A stretch of 18,861 bases of DNA from DAXETY01 sp051155755 (GCA_051155755.1 DAXETY010000130.1:1-18861), one strand, 5' to 3'; counted from the first letter of the stretch, positions 1-8,614 are shown. The notes: a model not told the origin generated them from the letters alone. Program-made: numbers and translations.

Positions 1-3000
1 CTGCTGCGGCGCTGACGATTTCCAACGTTCAGGGACCGGTATCGGTCTCGGCGGCATTCGAGCTGATGTCATTTACCATCACCACCACCACCGTGGGTAA
101 TGGAACCATCTCCCCGGCCGGGACGCATACGATCGACTATGGCGCAAACAGCACGGCCTTTTCCATCACCCCCGCCGACTGTCATCATATCGTCGACGTC
201 CGGGTGGACGGTGTTTCGGTGGGAGCCGTCACCAGTGTGGCGGCATTTACCGCCGTCGACAGCAACCACACTGTCGAAGCCGAATTTGCCATCGACACCT
301 TCACCATTACAGCCAGCGCCGGCAGTGGTGGTTCCATTACTCCGGATGGGGAGGTCTCGGTCAATTGCGGCAGCCACAAGACGTTCAGCGCAGCCCCGAA
401 CACGTCGGCCGGATATTTCAGCGTCAGCGACCTTGTAGTGGACGGCGTATCGATGGGAGAAGGCGTAACCTCCTACACCTTTACCGATGTTCAGGCCGAC
501 CACACGATATCTGCCGCGTTCGAAGATTACGGCAACTCCTGTGCCAACGCCACTCCGGTTGGACTGAACACCGTTGTAAACGGAGACATCGGTGCCTCGG
601 CCGACGAAGATTTCTTCGAGGTGATCGTGCCGGCCCCCGGCGGAGTGCTGACACTATACACCGAATACACCGGAGACTGGACCGATACCTACGGCTATCT
701 GCTGGACGAAAATTGCAACGTGATCGAATACGACGATGACGCCGGCTACTGGCGGAATTTCCGGATCGTCGAAGCTGTCACCCCGGGAACCTACTACATT
801 CGAGTTCGAGAGTACTGGCCGACAGATACCGGCACCTATATCCTGAACATCGAATTCGAATCGGATGATCATGGCAACGACTGTGGATCGGCCACGCCGG
901 TGACTTGCGGATCGGTCACCGCCGGACGCATCTATCCGCGTGGCAACCGGGACTACTTTCAGATCGAACTGACCGATCCAGCCTTGGTCACCGTGAATAC
1001 CACCGGTGACGAAAATACTTATGGTTATCTGCTGGACGATACCTGCACCGAAATCACCCGGGACAACGACAGCGGCGACAGCCGTAATTTTCTGATCGAG
1101 AAATTGCTCGATGCCGGCATCTACTACGTGGCCGTGCGTCACTATTATTCTTCCGGGACCGGGGATTACAATCTTGAACTGTCCTGTGCCCGCTCCTACG
1201 TACTGACTTCCAGCGCCCACTACGGCGGAACCATCTCCCCGGCCGGTACCACCATCGTCAACGAAGGCGGCAGCCAGACCTACACCATCGCCCCGAATGC
1301 CGGCAACACCATCGCCGATGTGTTGGTGGACGGAGTTTCGGTGGGAGCGGTCAACACCTACACCTTCAACAATGTCACGGCCGACCACACCATCGTGGCT
1401 ACCTTCAACCTGCCACCGGAGGCCTGCATCGACCTCTCGGATATGCCGCTGGACGTAAAGCGCCACGGGGCGCCGGCCAATATCATGTTCGTTCTCGACG
1501 ACTCCGGCAGCATGGACTGGGAATTCATGACCACCGAAGAAGACGGCAAATTCGTGGTTGGATGGACGGATTACGAATATCTGTTCGATTTGAATGATCG
1601 GCTCTATAAATCAGGTTCCAATTCAAGTGTGCTCAAAGGCAACGATCGCATGCACTGGACTTCTCAATGGTCGGAGACCAACACGGTCTACTACGATCCT
1701 GCGTCGGATTATGAACCCTGGCCGACGTTAAACGACGCCGATCCGGATTTTCCACGTTCCAAACCGACCGAGGCCACCCCATATCTCGACTTAAGTGCCA
1801 CTTATCATCTGTTCACCGGCGGTTTGGCCGAGGTGATCGTGGACAACCAGAGCAGTGCGTTCAGCTTCTCGGCTCCCATCATCGTGGTGGACGATATGGA
1901 TCCCGGATTTACCAGGCACACCCTTGACGGATGGTGGAATCAAAACCTGAGTGCGGAAGCTTTATACGACCGTTTCTATGAGCCCCGCATGGCCGGAAGC
2001 TACCGGGCCACCTGGACGCCGAACCTGCCGGACGCCGGTGAATATGCGGTTTATGCCCGCTGGGCAGCCGCTCCCGAGCGATCCAGTGCGGTTCCTTATC
2101 AGATCACCCACAGCAGCGGTGTTGAAACGGTGACCTTGAACCAACAGGTGAACGGCGGTGAATGGGTGTTGCTTGGCACCTATACCTTTGATGCTGGAAC
2201 CGCCGGGAGCGTATCGATCGACACCACCGTTGCCGACCTGCTCAGCGACACCTTCTGTGCCGATGCGGTCAAGTTCGTGATGGTGGACGGATGGGATTGG
2301 GCCACCGACACCGAGGCTTACAAGGAGCAATACTACTGGACGGCGCACAACGGCGACTACAGCGCCAACTGGGCGGCGGATCTGGACGCCGGTGAATACG
2401 ATGTCTACGTCAAATGGGTCCACAATGACACCCGCAGCCAGAATGTCACATACTCCATTGCACACGCCGACGGTACCAGCACGGTGACCGTCGATCAGCG
2501 CGTCGACGACGGAGAATGGTACCTGCTGGGCACCTATAATTTTGCCACCAGCACCGGCGGCGTGTCGTTGAATCATTATCGCAGCGGCATTAACGAAACG
2601 GTCTGTGTCGATGCAGTCAAATACGTATCCACCGCGTCGACCACCATCGACATTAAAAACGCGCACTATTATGTCAAATCAGCCCTAACCGCCAAGCCTT
2701 ACCTGGTCATCGTGGACGGCGGTTCGATTCGCTATTTCGCCGTCAACGACGGCGACGGCGACGAGTACATCGAAGCCGGCGAACTGATCGAGACCAACGA
2801 TCCGCCCGATGACGTGGCGCCCAAACGCAGCTACCTGGAGGAACGTCAGAATTTTGCCAACTGGTTCCAGTACTACCGCAAGCGCGACCTGCTCACCCGT
2901 TATGCCGTCGGCAAGGTCATCACCATGATGCAGGGGGTCCAAATCGGCATGCGGGGCATCAATGGCGTGCACATCCAGCCGGTGCTGAAAGTGAAGGTGG

Positions 3001-5903
3001 GCGGTGAGGATTATACTTCGACATTGCTCAGTGGGCTTTATGCTTACAACCTCAACCCACACAGCGCTGGAACCCCGTTGCGGCGAGGTCTGGAAAATGT
3101 CGGCCACTATTTCGACGCAGATGACGGCAATGACGGTGGTGTCGGACCGTCGCCGATCGCCGCCGAGGAAGATGGCGGTGCCTGCCAGCAGAATTTCGCC
3201 GTAGTTTTTACCGACGGTTTCTACAATGGTGACTCACCCTATGTCGGCAACGTGGACGGCGACAATGGTTCCCCATATGCCGACTCTGAATCGGACACCC
3301 TGGCCGACGTGGCCATGAAATACTATGAAAACGATCTGGACGACAGTTTGGAAAACCGGGTGCCGGTCAATCCGGCCGATGACGCCGTCCATCAGCACCT
3401 GGTGACCTACGGTGTAACCTTCGGAGTCCATGGAACCATGAACCCCGATGATTACGATGTCGCCACCTGCACCGCCGGCGTCGACTGCCCGGTGTGGCCG
3501 GATCCCATCAACTCCTACACGGACAAACGCCTCAAGATCGACGATCTGTGGCATGCCAGCGTAAACGGCCGTGGAACCTTCATGGTCAGCACCAGTCCCA
3601 TGGAGCTGGTGGACGCTTTCATGATGGTGATGCAGAACATCGAATCACGTATCGGGTCGGCCGCCTCGGTGTCGGTTAACGGCGACGAGCTCTACGGTGT
3701 ACTTGGCGCCGATGTACGCATGTACCAGTCGAGCTACTCCAGTGACGGCTGGACCGGCGATGTCAAGGCCTATGAGGTCGATCCAATCAGCGGCGATGTC
3801 ATCACCTCCGGTTATGTATTTTCGGCGTCCGCCCGTCTGGAATCCAAGGATTGGAACGACCGGCTGATCGCCACTTACAACGGCACCACCCACGGTCTGC
3901 CCTTCCGGTTCGACGATCTGACCGCCCCCATGAAGAAGCTGCTGCGGGCCGGGGCCGAGGTCGATGACACGCCCGCTGCCAACCGTCTGCAGCATCTGCG
4001 CGGCAATCGGCTGCAGGAACAGCAGCACGGCGGCGGCTTCCGCAATCGTTATCGCAAGCTGGGCGACATCGTCCATTCATCACCGGTATTTAATGACGAT
4101 GTGCTCTATACCGGCGGCAACGACGGCATGCTGCATGCGTTCGATGCCTTCACCGGTGCAGAGCTGTTTGCTTACATCCCGCGCCTGGTGTTCCACAACC
4201 TCAAGGAACTCACCGACCCGGGCTACACCCATAAATTCTTCGTGGATCTGACTCCGGTGGTCAAATCGGGTGTGCCGGATGCCTCCAACAATCCCTTTAC
4301 GCTGCTGGTGGGTGGCCTGGGCAAGGGGGGCAAGGGCTACTACGCCCTGGATGTCACCGATCCGCACAGCATCACCAACGAGTTCGAGCTGTCCCAGCGG
4401 GTGTTGTGGGAATACCCCAAGACCGCCGTCGAAGCGTTGGTCACCGGGGCCACCAACACGGACCCCATCATCATCACCGCTCCGGGCCATGAGTTTGTCA
4501 CCGGTGACAGGGTCCGGGTCGAAGGCGTGGGCGGGAACACCGCTGCCAACGGCATCTGGACGGTGCAGGTATCCGGCGACGACCTGCTGCTGGAAGGCTC
4601 GGTCGGCAGCGGATCCTACTCCTCCGGCGGCCGGGTCAACTATTACGACCCGGGCCTGGAACACCTGGGCTATTCCTACAGCAAGCCCGCGGTGGTTCAG
4701 ACCTCCGACAGCAACCGCTGGGTGGTGCTGTTCGGCAACGGCTACAACAGTCAGAGCGGGCGCGCGGTCCTGTTTGTCCTCGACCCGGTCGACGGCTCGC
4801 TGATCAAAGCCATCGATACCGGTGTCGGCCCCTGCAACGGGCTGTCCTCACCGGTGGCTGTGGACGTCACCGGCGACGACCGGCTCGACTTCGTCTATGC
4901 CGGCGATCTGAAAGGAAACCTCTGGAAGTTCGATTTCACCGGCCCGGTGGCCGATTGGGATGTGGCCTTTTACGACGGCACCACCCCCAAGCCGCTTTTC
5001 CAGGCCAAGGACGGGGCCGTGCCCCAACCCATCACCACCAAGCCCGATGCCATGTACCACTGCGAAAAGGGCGGCGTGATGGTGGTGTTCGGCACCGGCC
5101 GCTACATGGGTGAATACGACTTTGTCGACCAGAGCTTGCAGACCATTTATGGCATATGGGATTACGCCGACAATAACGATCCGAGTGAATACCTGGGCTC
5201 TTTCGAGCGCGGCAGCTCGCCCCAGCTTTCGAATCAGCCGGTGAGCGTCACGCTGCTGCAGCAAACCGAGATGCCGGGCGATTATTACGCCGACAATGGC
5301 CAGAAACTCCGGGTGCTCACCTCCCACAGCCCGGACTGGACCGTGACCACCTATGAAGCCGACGGAACTACCTGCGCCGGACTCACCGGAGAAGGCATCG
5401 ATGAATGTGATTTCAATTCCATTGGCACCCAGGGCGATCCGGTCAGGCATGCCGGTTGGTATTTCGATCTGCCGGGAGTCGGTGAGCGCATCCCCGGTGA
5501 TGTGATGATCCGTGACGGCAAAGTGATCGCGGTCGGTTTTATGCCGGAGCAGACGCCCTGCGGCTCGGGCGGCAACTCCTGGGTCATGGAACTTAATGCC
5601 TGTAGTGGTGGACGACTGGCCGTGGCCCAGTTCGACATTAATGATGACGGCCGGATCGACAGCAACGACATGGTGCACCTGACCGATGCCGACGGCAACC
5701 TGCTGCACGACGCCGACGGCAATCCCATCATGGCCGCACCTTCGGGCATGATGTATCCCGGCCGTTTGCTGCCGCCGGCCGTCCTGCGCCGGGGAGAAGA
5801 AGAAATCAAGTATTTCAGCACCAACGTGGGCAACATCGTCACCATGACCGAGCGCAGTGTGCCCCTTGGCATCATCTACTGGATGGAGCTGATGCAACAA
5901 TAG
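1..5903 (+). CDS. pilY1: PilY1-like type IV pilus tip adhesin/assembly protein, 5' end outside window
   Basis: This is a PilY1/PilC-family protein, expected outside the cell at the type IV pilus tip, where the family supports pilus extension, adhesion and surface sensing. The frame is open from base 3 and the residues before the Met at base 66 continue a repeat, so that Met is not the start; no signal peptide is visible. Numbering from that Met: divergent InlB-type B-repeats at about 1-78, 79-155 and 377-450; two PPC-like domains (157-270, 271-376); a VWA domain with MIDAS DDSGS (D478, S480, S482) resuming at AVVFTDG near 1046; two golvesin C-terminal-like domains (605-737, 745-854) inserted between these halves; and a PilY1 propeller from about 1333 (GDIVHSSPVF, GGNDGMLHAFD). 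Calcium-loop-like motifs are DVTGDDRLD (1600-1608) and DINDDGRID (1857-1865). The propeller carries an extra beta insert at about 1455-1525. The stop lies 12 bases before the next gene, which suggests one operon. Confidence 0.92.
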   Translation, partial: AAALTISNVQGPVSVSAAFELMSFTITTTTVGNGTISPAGTHTIDYGANSTAFSITPADCHHIVDVRVDGVSVGAVTSVAAFTAVDSNHTVEAEFAIDTFTITASAGSGGSITPDGEVSVNCGSHKTFSAAPNTSAGYFSVSDLVVDGVSMGEGVTSYTFTDVQADHTISAAFEDYGNSCANATPVGLNTVVNGDIGASADEDFFEVIVPAPGGVLTLYTEYTGDWTDTYGYLLDENCNVIEYDDDAGYWRNFRIVEAVTPGTYYIRVREYWPTDTGTYILNIEFESDDHGNDCGSATPVTCGSVTAGRIYPRGNRDYFQIELTDPALVTVNTTGDENTYGYLLDDTCTEITRDNDSGDSRNFLIEKLLDAGIYYVAVRHYYSSGTGDYNLELSCARSYVLTSSAHYGGTISPAGTTIVNEGGSQTYTIAPNAGNTIADVLVDGVSVGAVNTYTFNNVTADHTIVATFNLPPEACIDLSDMPLDVKRHGAPANIMFVLDDSGSMDWEFMTTEEDGKFVVGWTDYEYLFDLNDRLYKSGSNSSVLKGNDRMHWTSQWSETNTVYYDPASDYEPWPTLNDADPDFPRSKPTEATPYLDLSATYHLFTGGLAEVIVDNQSSAFSFSAPIIVVDDMDPGFTRHTLDGWWNQNLSAEALYDRFYEPRMAGSYRATWTPNLPDAGEYAVYARWAAAPERSSAVPYQITHSSGVETVTLNQQVNGGEWVLLGTYTFDAGTAGSVSIDTTVADLLSDTFCADAVKFVMVDGWDWATDTEAYKEQYYWTAHNGDYSANWAADLDAGEYDVYVKWVHNDTRSQNVTYSIAHADGTSTVTVDQRVDDGEWYLLGTYNFATSTGGVSLNHYRSGINETVCVDAVKYVSTASTTIDIKNAHYYVKSALTAKPYLVIVDGGSIRYFAVNDGDGDEYIEAGELIETNDPPDDVAPKRSYLEERQNFANWFQYYRKRDLLTRYAVGKVITMMQGVQIGMRGINGVHIQPVLKVKVGGEDYTSTLLSGLYAYNLNPHSAGTPLRRGLENVGHYFDADDGNDGGVGPSPIAAEEDGGACQQNFAVVFTDGFYNGDSPYVGNVDGDNGSPYADSESDTLADVAMKYYENDLDDSLENRVPVNPADDAVHQHLVTYGVTFGVHGTMNPDDYDVATCTAGVDCPVWPDPINSYTDKRLKIDDLWHASVNGRGTFMVSTSPMELVDAFMMVMQNIESRIGSAASVSVNGDELYGVLGADVRMYQSSYSSDGWTGDVKAYEVDPISGDVITSGYVFSASARLESKDWNDRLIATYNGTTHGLPFRFDDLTAPMKKLLRAGAEVDDTPAANRLQHLRGNRLQEQQHGGGFRNRYRKLGDIVHSSPVFNDDVLYTGGNDGMLHAFDAFTGAELFAYIPRLVFHNLKELTDPGYTHKFFVDLTPVVKSGVPDASNNPFTLLVGGLGKGGKGYYALDVTDPHSITNEFELSQRVLWEYPKTAVEALVTGATNTDPIIITAPGHEFVTGDRVRVEGVGGNTAANGIWTVQVSGDDLLLEGSVGSGSYSSGGRVNYYDPGLEHLGYSYSKPAVVQTSDSNRWVVLFGNGYNSQSGRAVLFVLDPVDGSLIKAIDTGVGPCNGLSSPVAVDVTGDDRLDFVYAGDLKGNLWKFDFTGPVADWDVAFYDGTTPKPLFQAKDGAVPQPITTKPDAMYHCEKGGVMVVFGTGRYMGEYDFVDQSLQTIYGIWDYADNNDPSEYLGSFERGSSPQLSNQPVSVTLLQQTEMPGDYYADNGQKLRVLTSHSPDWTVTTYEADGTTCAGLTGEGIDECDFNSIGTQGDPVRHAGWYFDLPGVGERIPGDVMIRDGKVIAVGFMPEQTPCGSGGNSWVMELNACSGGRLAVAQFDINDDGRIDSNDMVHLTDADGNLLHDADGNPIMAAPSGMMYPGRLLPPAVLRRGEEEIKYFSTNVGNIVTMTERSVPLGIIYWMELMQQ

Positions 5904-5915
5904 TCGGGAGGCTCG

Positions 5916-6251
5916 ATGAAGAGGCCGTATTGGAAAACAATTGCGATGATGGGGATTGCACTGGCCGTGTTTTTAGTTGGGAACAGCTTTGCCGGTGCAC
6001 AACTTCTTCAAAAAGGCGAGTGGTATTTGCCCGAAACCTATCCGGACGGTTTTCACGGCTGGGGCTACATCGACCGGCTCGGTGAAAAAGAGATCGTCAT
6101 CGACGACGGGCTCTATCCGCTGGCAAAGACGGTCTCGTTTCACACGCCGGATGTTTCCGACGTACCCGCTTCCTGGTTTAAACACGGAGACCAGGTGGGG
6201 TTTTTGCAAAACGCCCGGGGGGAAATCATATCGGTCTGGCGCTTTGAATAA
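5916..6251 (+). CDS. small secreted PilY2-like protein
   Basis: This 111-residue protein has a clear Sec signal peptide: MKRPYWK, a hydrophobic stretch to about residue 22, and an AGA/Q cleavage site after residue 28. The mature part is a compact beta-type domain (GWGYIDRLGEKEIVIDDG, then HTPD, then GDQVGFLQNARGEIISVW). That plan resembles PilY2, the small protein encoded after pilY1 in Pseudomonas: a motif around a buried 'ID..' strand, a charged middle and a closing GxIxxxW strand. It starts 12 bases after the pilY1 stop with GGGAGG seven bases before the ATG, so it is almost certainly co-transcribed and translationally coupled. Secretion and coupling are well supported; the PilY2 assignment rests on position and general pattern. 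A periplasmic accessory to pilus assembly is the inferred role. Confidence 0.75.
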   Translation: MKRPYWKTIAMMGIALAVFLVGNSFAGAQLLQKGEWYLPETYPDGFHGWGYIDRLGEKEIVIDDGLYPLAKTVSFHTPDVSDVPASWFKHGDQVGFLQNARGEIISVWRFE

Positions 6252-6341
6252 ACCGTTCGCCGGTAACTTCCGGTCCATGTCAGAAGAACGACTGCCGAAG
6301 GCACCATCGGAAACGTTCAATTTTGCGAAAGGGAATTTCCA

Positions 6342-6944
6342 ATGAAACCAGGTAAGAACCGACGCAGCTGGAAAAATCTGCTGATCAACAAGAAAGTGCA
6401 GTTGCGGGTGACGATGATCAACCTGATCTTTCTGTTCGTCGCCATCGGCATCAACACGGCGATTATGCTGAATTCTTCATTGTGCAACATTTTTTACACA
6501 GACGCCAACGGGGTCATGAAATTTGTCGACATGTACGTGCTGTCTTCCGAAATCCTGCTGTTTTCACTGGTGGCGGTTATCATTCTGGCAGTGGTCTCAC
6601 AGATGATCGTCACCCATCAGGTTTGCGGGCCTCTGGTGAATTTCACCCACAGTTTCCGTAAAGCCGCCGACGGGGACTTGACCCGGCCGGTCCATCTGCG
6701 ATCCCGCGACCTGCTGCAGGACGAAGCCCGCGCCTTCAATGATATGATTTCAAACCTTTCCGTTTACATTGAGGCAGTGAAAACCGACAACCGCATGTTG
6801 CTGACAGCCCTCAAATCGCTGGGGAAGGAAAATCCGGATTCGAAGAAGATTCAGGAAATCCGGCAACTGCTAAAAGAGCGCGAACCCATGATCGACGAGC
6901 ACCTGACGAAATTACGCCTTTTGTCCGAATCGAGTCCGAACTGA
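6342..6944 (+). CDS. membrane HAMP-domain protein without output domain
   Basis: This 200-residue inner-membrane protein has a basic N-terminus, a first transmembrane segment at about 24-44, a short periplasmic loop (45-67) and a second segment at about 68-92. A HAMP domain follows at 93-145 (CGPLVNFTHSFRKAADGDL, then the connector and DEARAFNDM), then a charged helical coiled-coil-like tail to the end. HAMP modules pass signals across the membrane to a kinase, cyclase or methyl-accepting domain, but none is present here. The periplasmic loop is only about 22 residues, so little sensing surface is visible. It lies 91 bases after the PilY2-like gene on the same strand, with a weak AAGGGA ribosome site. 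A partner to another signalling protein, or a pilus-linked regulator, is inference. Confidence 0.8.
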   Translation: MKPGKNRRSWKNLLINKKVQLRVTMINLIFLFVAIGINTAIMLNSSLCNIFYTDANGVMKFVDMYVLSSEILLFSLVAVIILAVVSQMIVTHQVCGPLVNFTHSFRKAADGDLTRPVHLRSRDLLQDEARAFNDMISNLSVYIEAVKTDNRMLLTALKSLGKENPDSKKIQEIRQLLKEREPMIDEHLTKLRLLSESSPN

Positions 6945-7100
6945 CCCGCTGGTGCCGGCATTTTTCCTGCTGCAGCCGGGTTTTCCATGGAGCTGCCGAG
7001 CTGGGTCGAATTGACATTGGAGCAACGGTTCGTATTGTTACCGGTAAACCTTGGGATTGAAGGATTCGCGATCCTGTTTCCACAACTTTGGAATGCAACG

Positions 7101-7325
7101 ATGACAACCCCCGTCTTTCAGGAGAAACGAAAAAAAGACCGGCGCCTGTTGGATCGAAGATCCGGAGAAGACCGGCGCCGGATTTATTCCATCGATTATT
7201 TTACGGAAGGCGGCCGCGAACGCAGGAAGTCCGGGGAGCGCAGGCAGCGGGGGGAAAGGCGCAGCAGCTGTATCCGGGTATCGGACTGGTCCAGCGTATG
7301 CATCGAAAAAGATTTTCCAAAATAA
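7101..7325 (+). CDS. arginine-rich 'RRxxDRR' small protein
   Basis: From the ATG at 7101 this encodes 74 residues dominated by spaced double arginines: KKDRR, LDRRSGEDRRR, then YSIDYFTEGG and RERRKSGERRQRGERR, ending in RVSDWSSV. The pattern is typical of small proteins I recall from Desulfobacterota genomes; no function is established. The high positive charge and regular RR spacing suggest binding to nucleic acid, acidic lipid or another polyanion, but that is inference. An ATG at 6987 would add 38 residues that do not resemble the motif region and has no ribosome site, so I prefer 7101, although its own ribosome site is also poor. It follows the HAMP gene on the same strand after about 156 bases. 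Confidence 0.6.
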   Translation: MTTPVFQEKRKKDRRLLDRRSGEDRRRIYSIDYFTEGGRERRKSGERRQRGERRSSCIRVSDWSSVCIEKDFPK

Positions 7326-7361
7326 AGTTTCCCGATCTCCAGATTCTCTCTCAATCCTCCG

Positions 7362-7581
7362 AGTCAACAAGCACCCGCGAAGCGGGTGGCTTGAATTTTC
7401 GGCCATAGGCCGTTTCGACTTCCGCCCGCTTGGCGGGCGGAAAGGCTTTTCGATGAAAAGCCGGGAGCACAGCCGTGCTCCGGGGTCGATCTTGCCAGCG
7501 GTAATGCCGCTGGCAAGAAAAAACAGAAGCACTTTTGAGCTTCGATGTTGAACTTGCAGTAGCACCCGGTTTGGGCAAGAA
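7362..7581. repeat. dispersed multi-hairpin repeat element, long copy
   Basis: Eight stem-loops follow each other almost without gaps. They are 7368-7393 (CACCCGC/GCGGGTG, extended by CAAG/CTTG), 7400-7412, 7420-7442 (perfect 10-bp stem), 7444-7462 (8 bp), 7464-7481 (7 bp), 7491-7517 (perfect 11-bp stem), 7526-7543 and 7553-7579. Both ends and the last three hairpins recur in a shorter copy at 16025-16153. No convincing ORF runs through it; reading frames there are by-products. It could be a REP/MITE-like palindromic element, the end of an IS200/IS605-type element (whose ends are hairpins), or a structured RNA gene. Confidence 0.75.
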
Positions 7582-7779
7582 CCACAAGGCAATCTGTAAT
7601 GCGGCAACTGTTGCCGATGAATTGATTGGTTCTCGCGCCGGTCGGGTCGCAGTCAGGACGATATTGGGCCGGGTGGATCTTTTTCCCGCGCAATCCATTT
7701 TGCAAATATCCTCCTTCCCGGTCGTTTCGTTGCATTTGCCAGCACGCGACATATCCTACATCAAACAAGGTAAAACAAC
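7582..7779. other. intergenic stretch between hairpin repeat and DinB gene
   Basis: Nothing convincing is coded here. A small palindrome (GGCAACTGTTGCC) lies near 7601-7613. A weak promoter-like pair, TTGCAT at 7730 and TATCCT at 7752 with a 16-base spacer, precedes the DinB gene; it would leave a leader of only about 16 bases. The frames crossing the region have no family resemblance. Confidence 0.4.
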
Positions 7780-8274
7780 ATGAACCGCAAAGCCGATATC
7801 ATCTCACAATTGCAGGAAGGCGGCCGGGAGACCGAGCGGTTTTTCCGATCCCTGGACCCTGCAGCGCTTCATACTCCGGTCTACACCGAAGAAGTTACCT
7901 GGAATGTCCGGCAGGTCCTGGCGCATTTTATCACGATCGAACAATCCATGCAGTGGTTGTTTCGCAACATACTGGCCGGCGGTCCCGGCTCCCCGGAAGA
8001 TTTCGATCTGATGCGCTACAACCGGGAGCAGCCGCCCAAACTCGACAATCTGAGCCTGGACGAACTGCTCACCCGTTTCAGGGCGGTGCGCCGGGAAACC
8101 ATTCAAATCGTCGAAACCATGGACGAAAACGACCTGGACCGCACCGGTCGTCATCCCTATCACGGTATCGACCGCCTCGAGGTTTTCATTCGCTGGGCCG
8201 CCGAACACGTACGCCGGCATGAAACGGACGTTCGCCGGGCGCTGCTGGGCAGCTCACAACTTTTTAGTGACTGA
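7780..8274 (+). CDS. DinB-family four-helix metal-binding protein
   Basis: This 164-residue protein fits the DinB/YfiT-like superfamily of four-helix-bundle proteins. The usual metal triad is visible: His49 in VLAHF, and His143 and His147 in AAEHVRRHETD on the last helix. WNVRQVLAHF and the closing WAAEHVRRHE are the family signatures. Members include divalent-metal-dependent thiol transferases (bacillithiol, mycothiol) and many of unknown function, so the substrate cannot be named; a cytoplasmic location is expected since no signal peptide is present. The start has AAGG about 9 bases upstream. It stands alone, ahead of the tRNA-Trp gene, and is not linked to SOS functions by anything seen here. 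Confidence 0.87.
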   Translation: MNRKADIISQLQEGGRETERFFRSLDPAALHTPVYTEEVTWNVRQVLAHFITIEQSMQWLFRNILAGGPGSPEDFDLMRYNREQPPKLDNLSLDELLTRFRAVRRETIQIVETMDENDLDRTGRHPYHGIDRLEVFIRWAAEHVRRHETDVRRALLGSSQLFSD

Positions 8275-8309
8275 TATTATTGTAAATGTAGGTTTCGGTC
8301 AATTTTCCT

Positions 8310-8338
8310 TTGACATAACGAACCGTTGAGATTAATAT
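8310..8338 (+). promoter_or_regulatory. near-consensus sigma-70 promoter of tRNA-Trp
   Basis: TTGACA at 8310-8315 and TAATAT at 8333-8338 are separated by exactly 17 bases. Transcription would begin near 8345, about 9 bases before the mature tRNA. The fit to consensus is what a highly expressed stable RNA gene is expected to have. Confidence 0.8.
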
Positions 8339-8353
8339 ACGGACCCTGTTTGC

Positions 8354-8430
8354 AGGCCAGTAGCTCAACTAGGCAGAGCACCGGACTCCAAATCCGGCGG
8401 CTGGGGGTTCGATTCCCTCCTGGCCTGCCA
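8354..8430 (+). tRNA. tRNA-Trp (CCA anticodon)
   Basis: The 77-base cloverleaf folds fully. The acceptor stem AGGCCAG pairs with CTGGCCT over 7 bp, the D stem is GCTC/GAGC, and the anticodon stem is CCGGA/TCCGG around loop CTCCAAA, giving anticodon CCA for Trp codon UGG. The variable loop is CGGCT, and the T arm is GGGGG TTCGATT CCCTC. The discriminator base is G, as expected for tryptophan tRNAs, and the 3' CCA is encoded. In many bacteria of this group tRNA-Trp sits beside secE-nusG; here it stands alone with its own promoter. Confidence 0.97.
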
Positions 8431-8614
8431 ACCTTTCATCTTCCCTCCATTTTCAGAAATTTCAAACCAGATAATACTCCCTTGGATGCGAATACCGGCC
8501 GGCTCGGTGACCCGGCCCTACGGCTATGTGGATCGCCGAAGAACGGTTTTGTAGAGCAGGTCACCGTACCCGCCCGCTACCCCTCTACACGTCCTACCTG
8601 CAAAAATAATCAAA

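Noticed and set aside
66..68. ATG at 66 as the start of pilY1
   Set aside because: The frame is open to base 3 and the residues before the Met continue a B-repeat; there is no signal peptide or ribosome site.
4848..5900. Long minus-strand ORF opposite pilY1, and similar antisense ORFs over bases 69-5875
   Set aside because: They mirror the codon pattern of the pilY1 frame, give Gly/Ala/His/Val-rich products without family resemblance, and lack ribosome sites.
7362..7581. CRISPR array
   Set aside because: The hairpins differ in sequence and there are no equal-length spacers.
7535..7783. ORFs on both strands through the hairpin repeat, and their equivalent at 15902-16150
   Set aside because: Shared peptide such as KPGATASSTSK arises from the repeat DNA itself; structure, not coding, explains the sequence.
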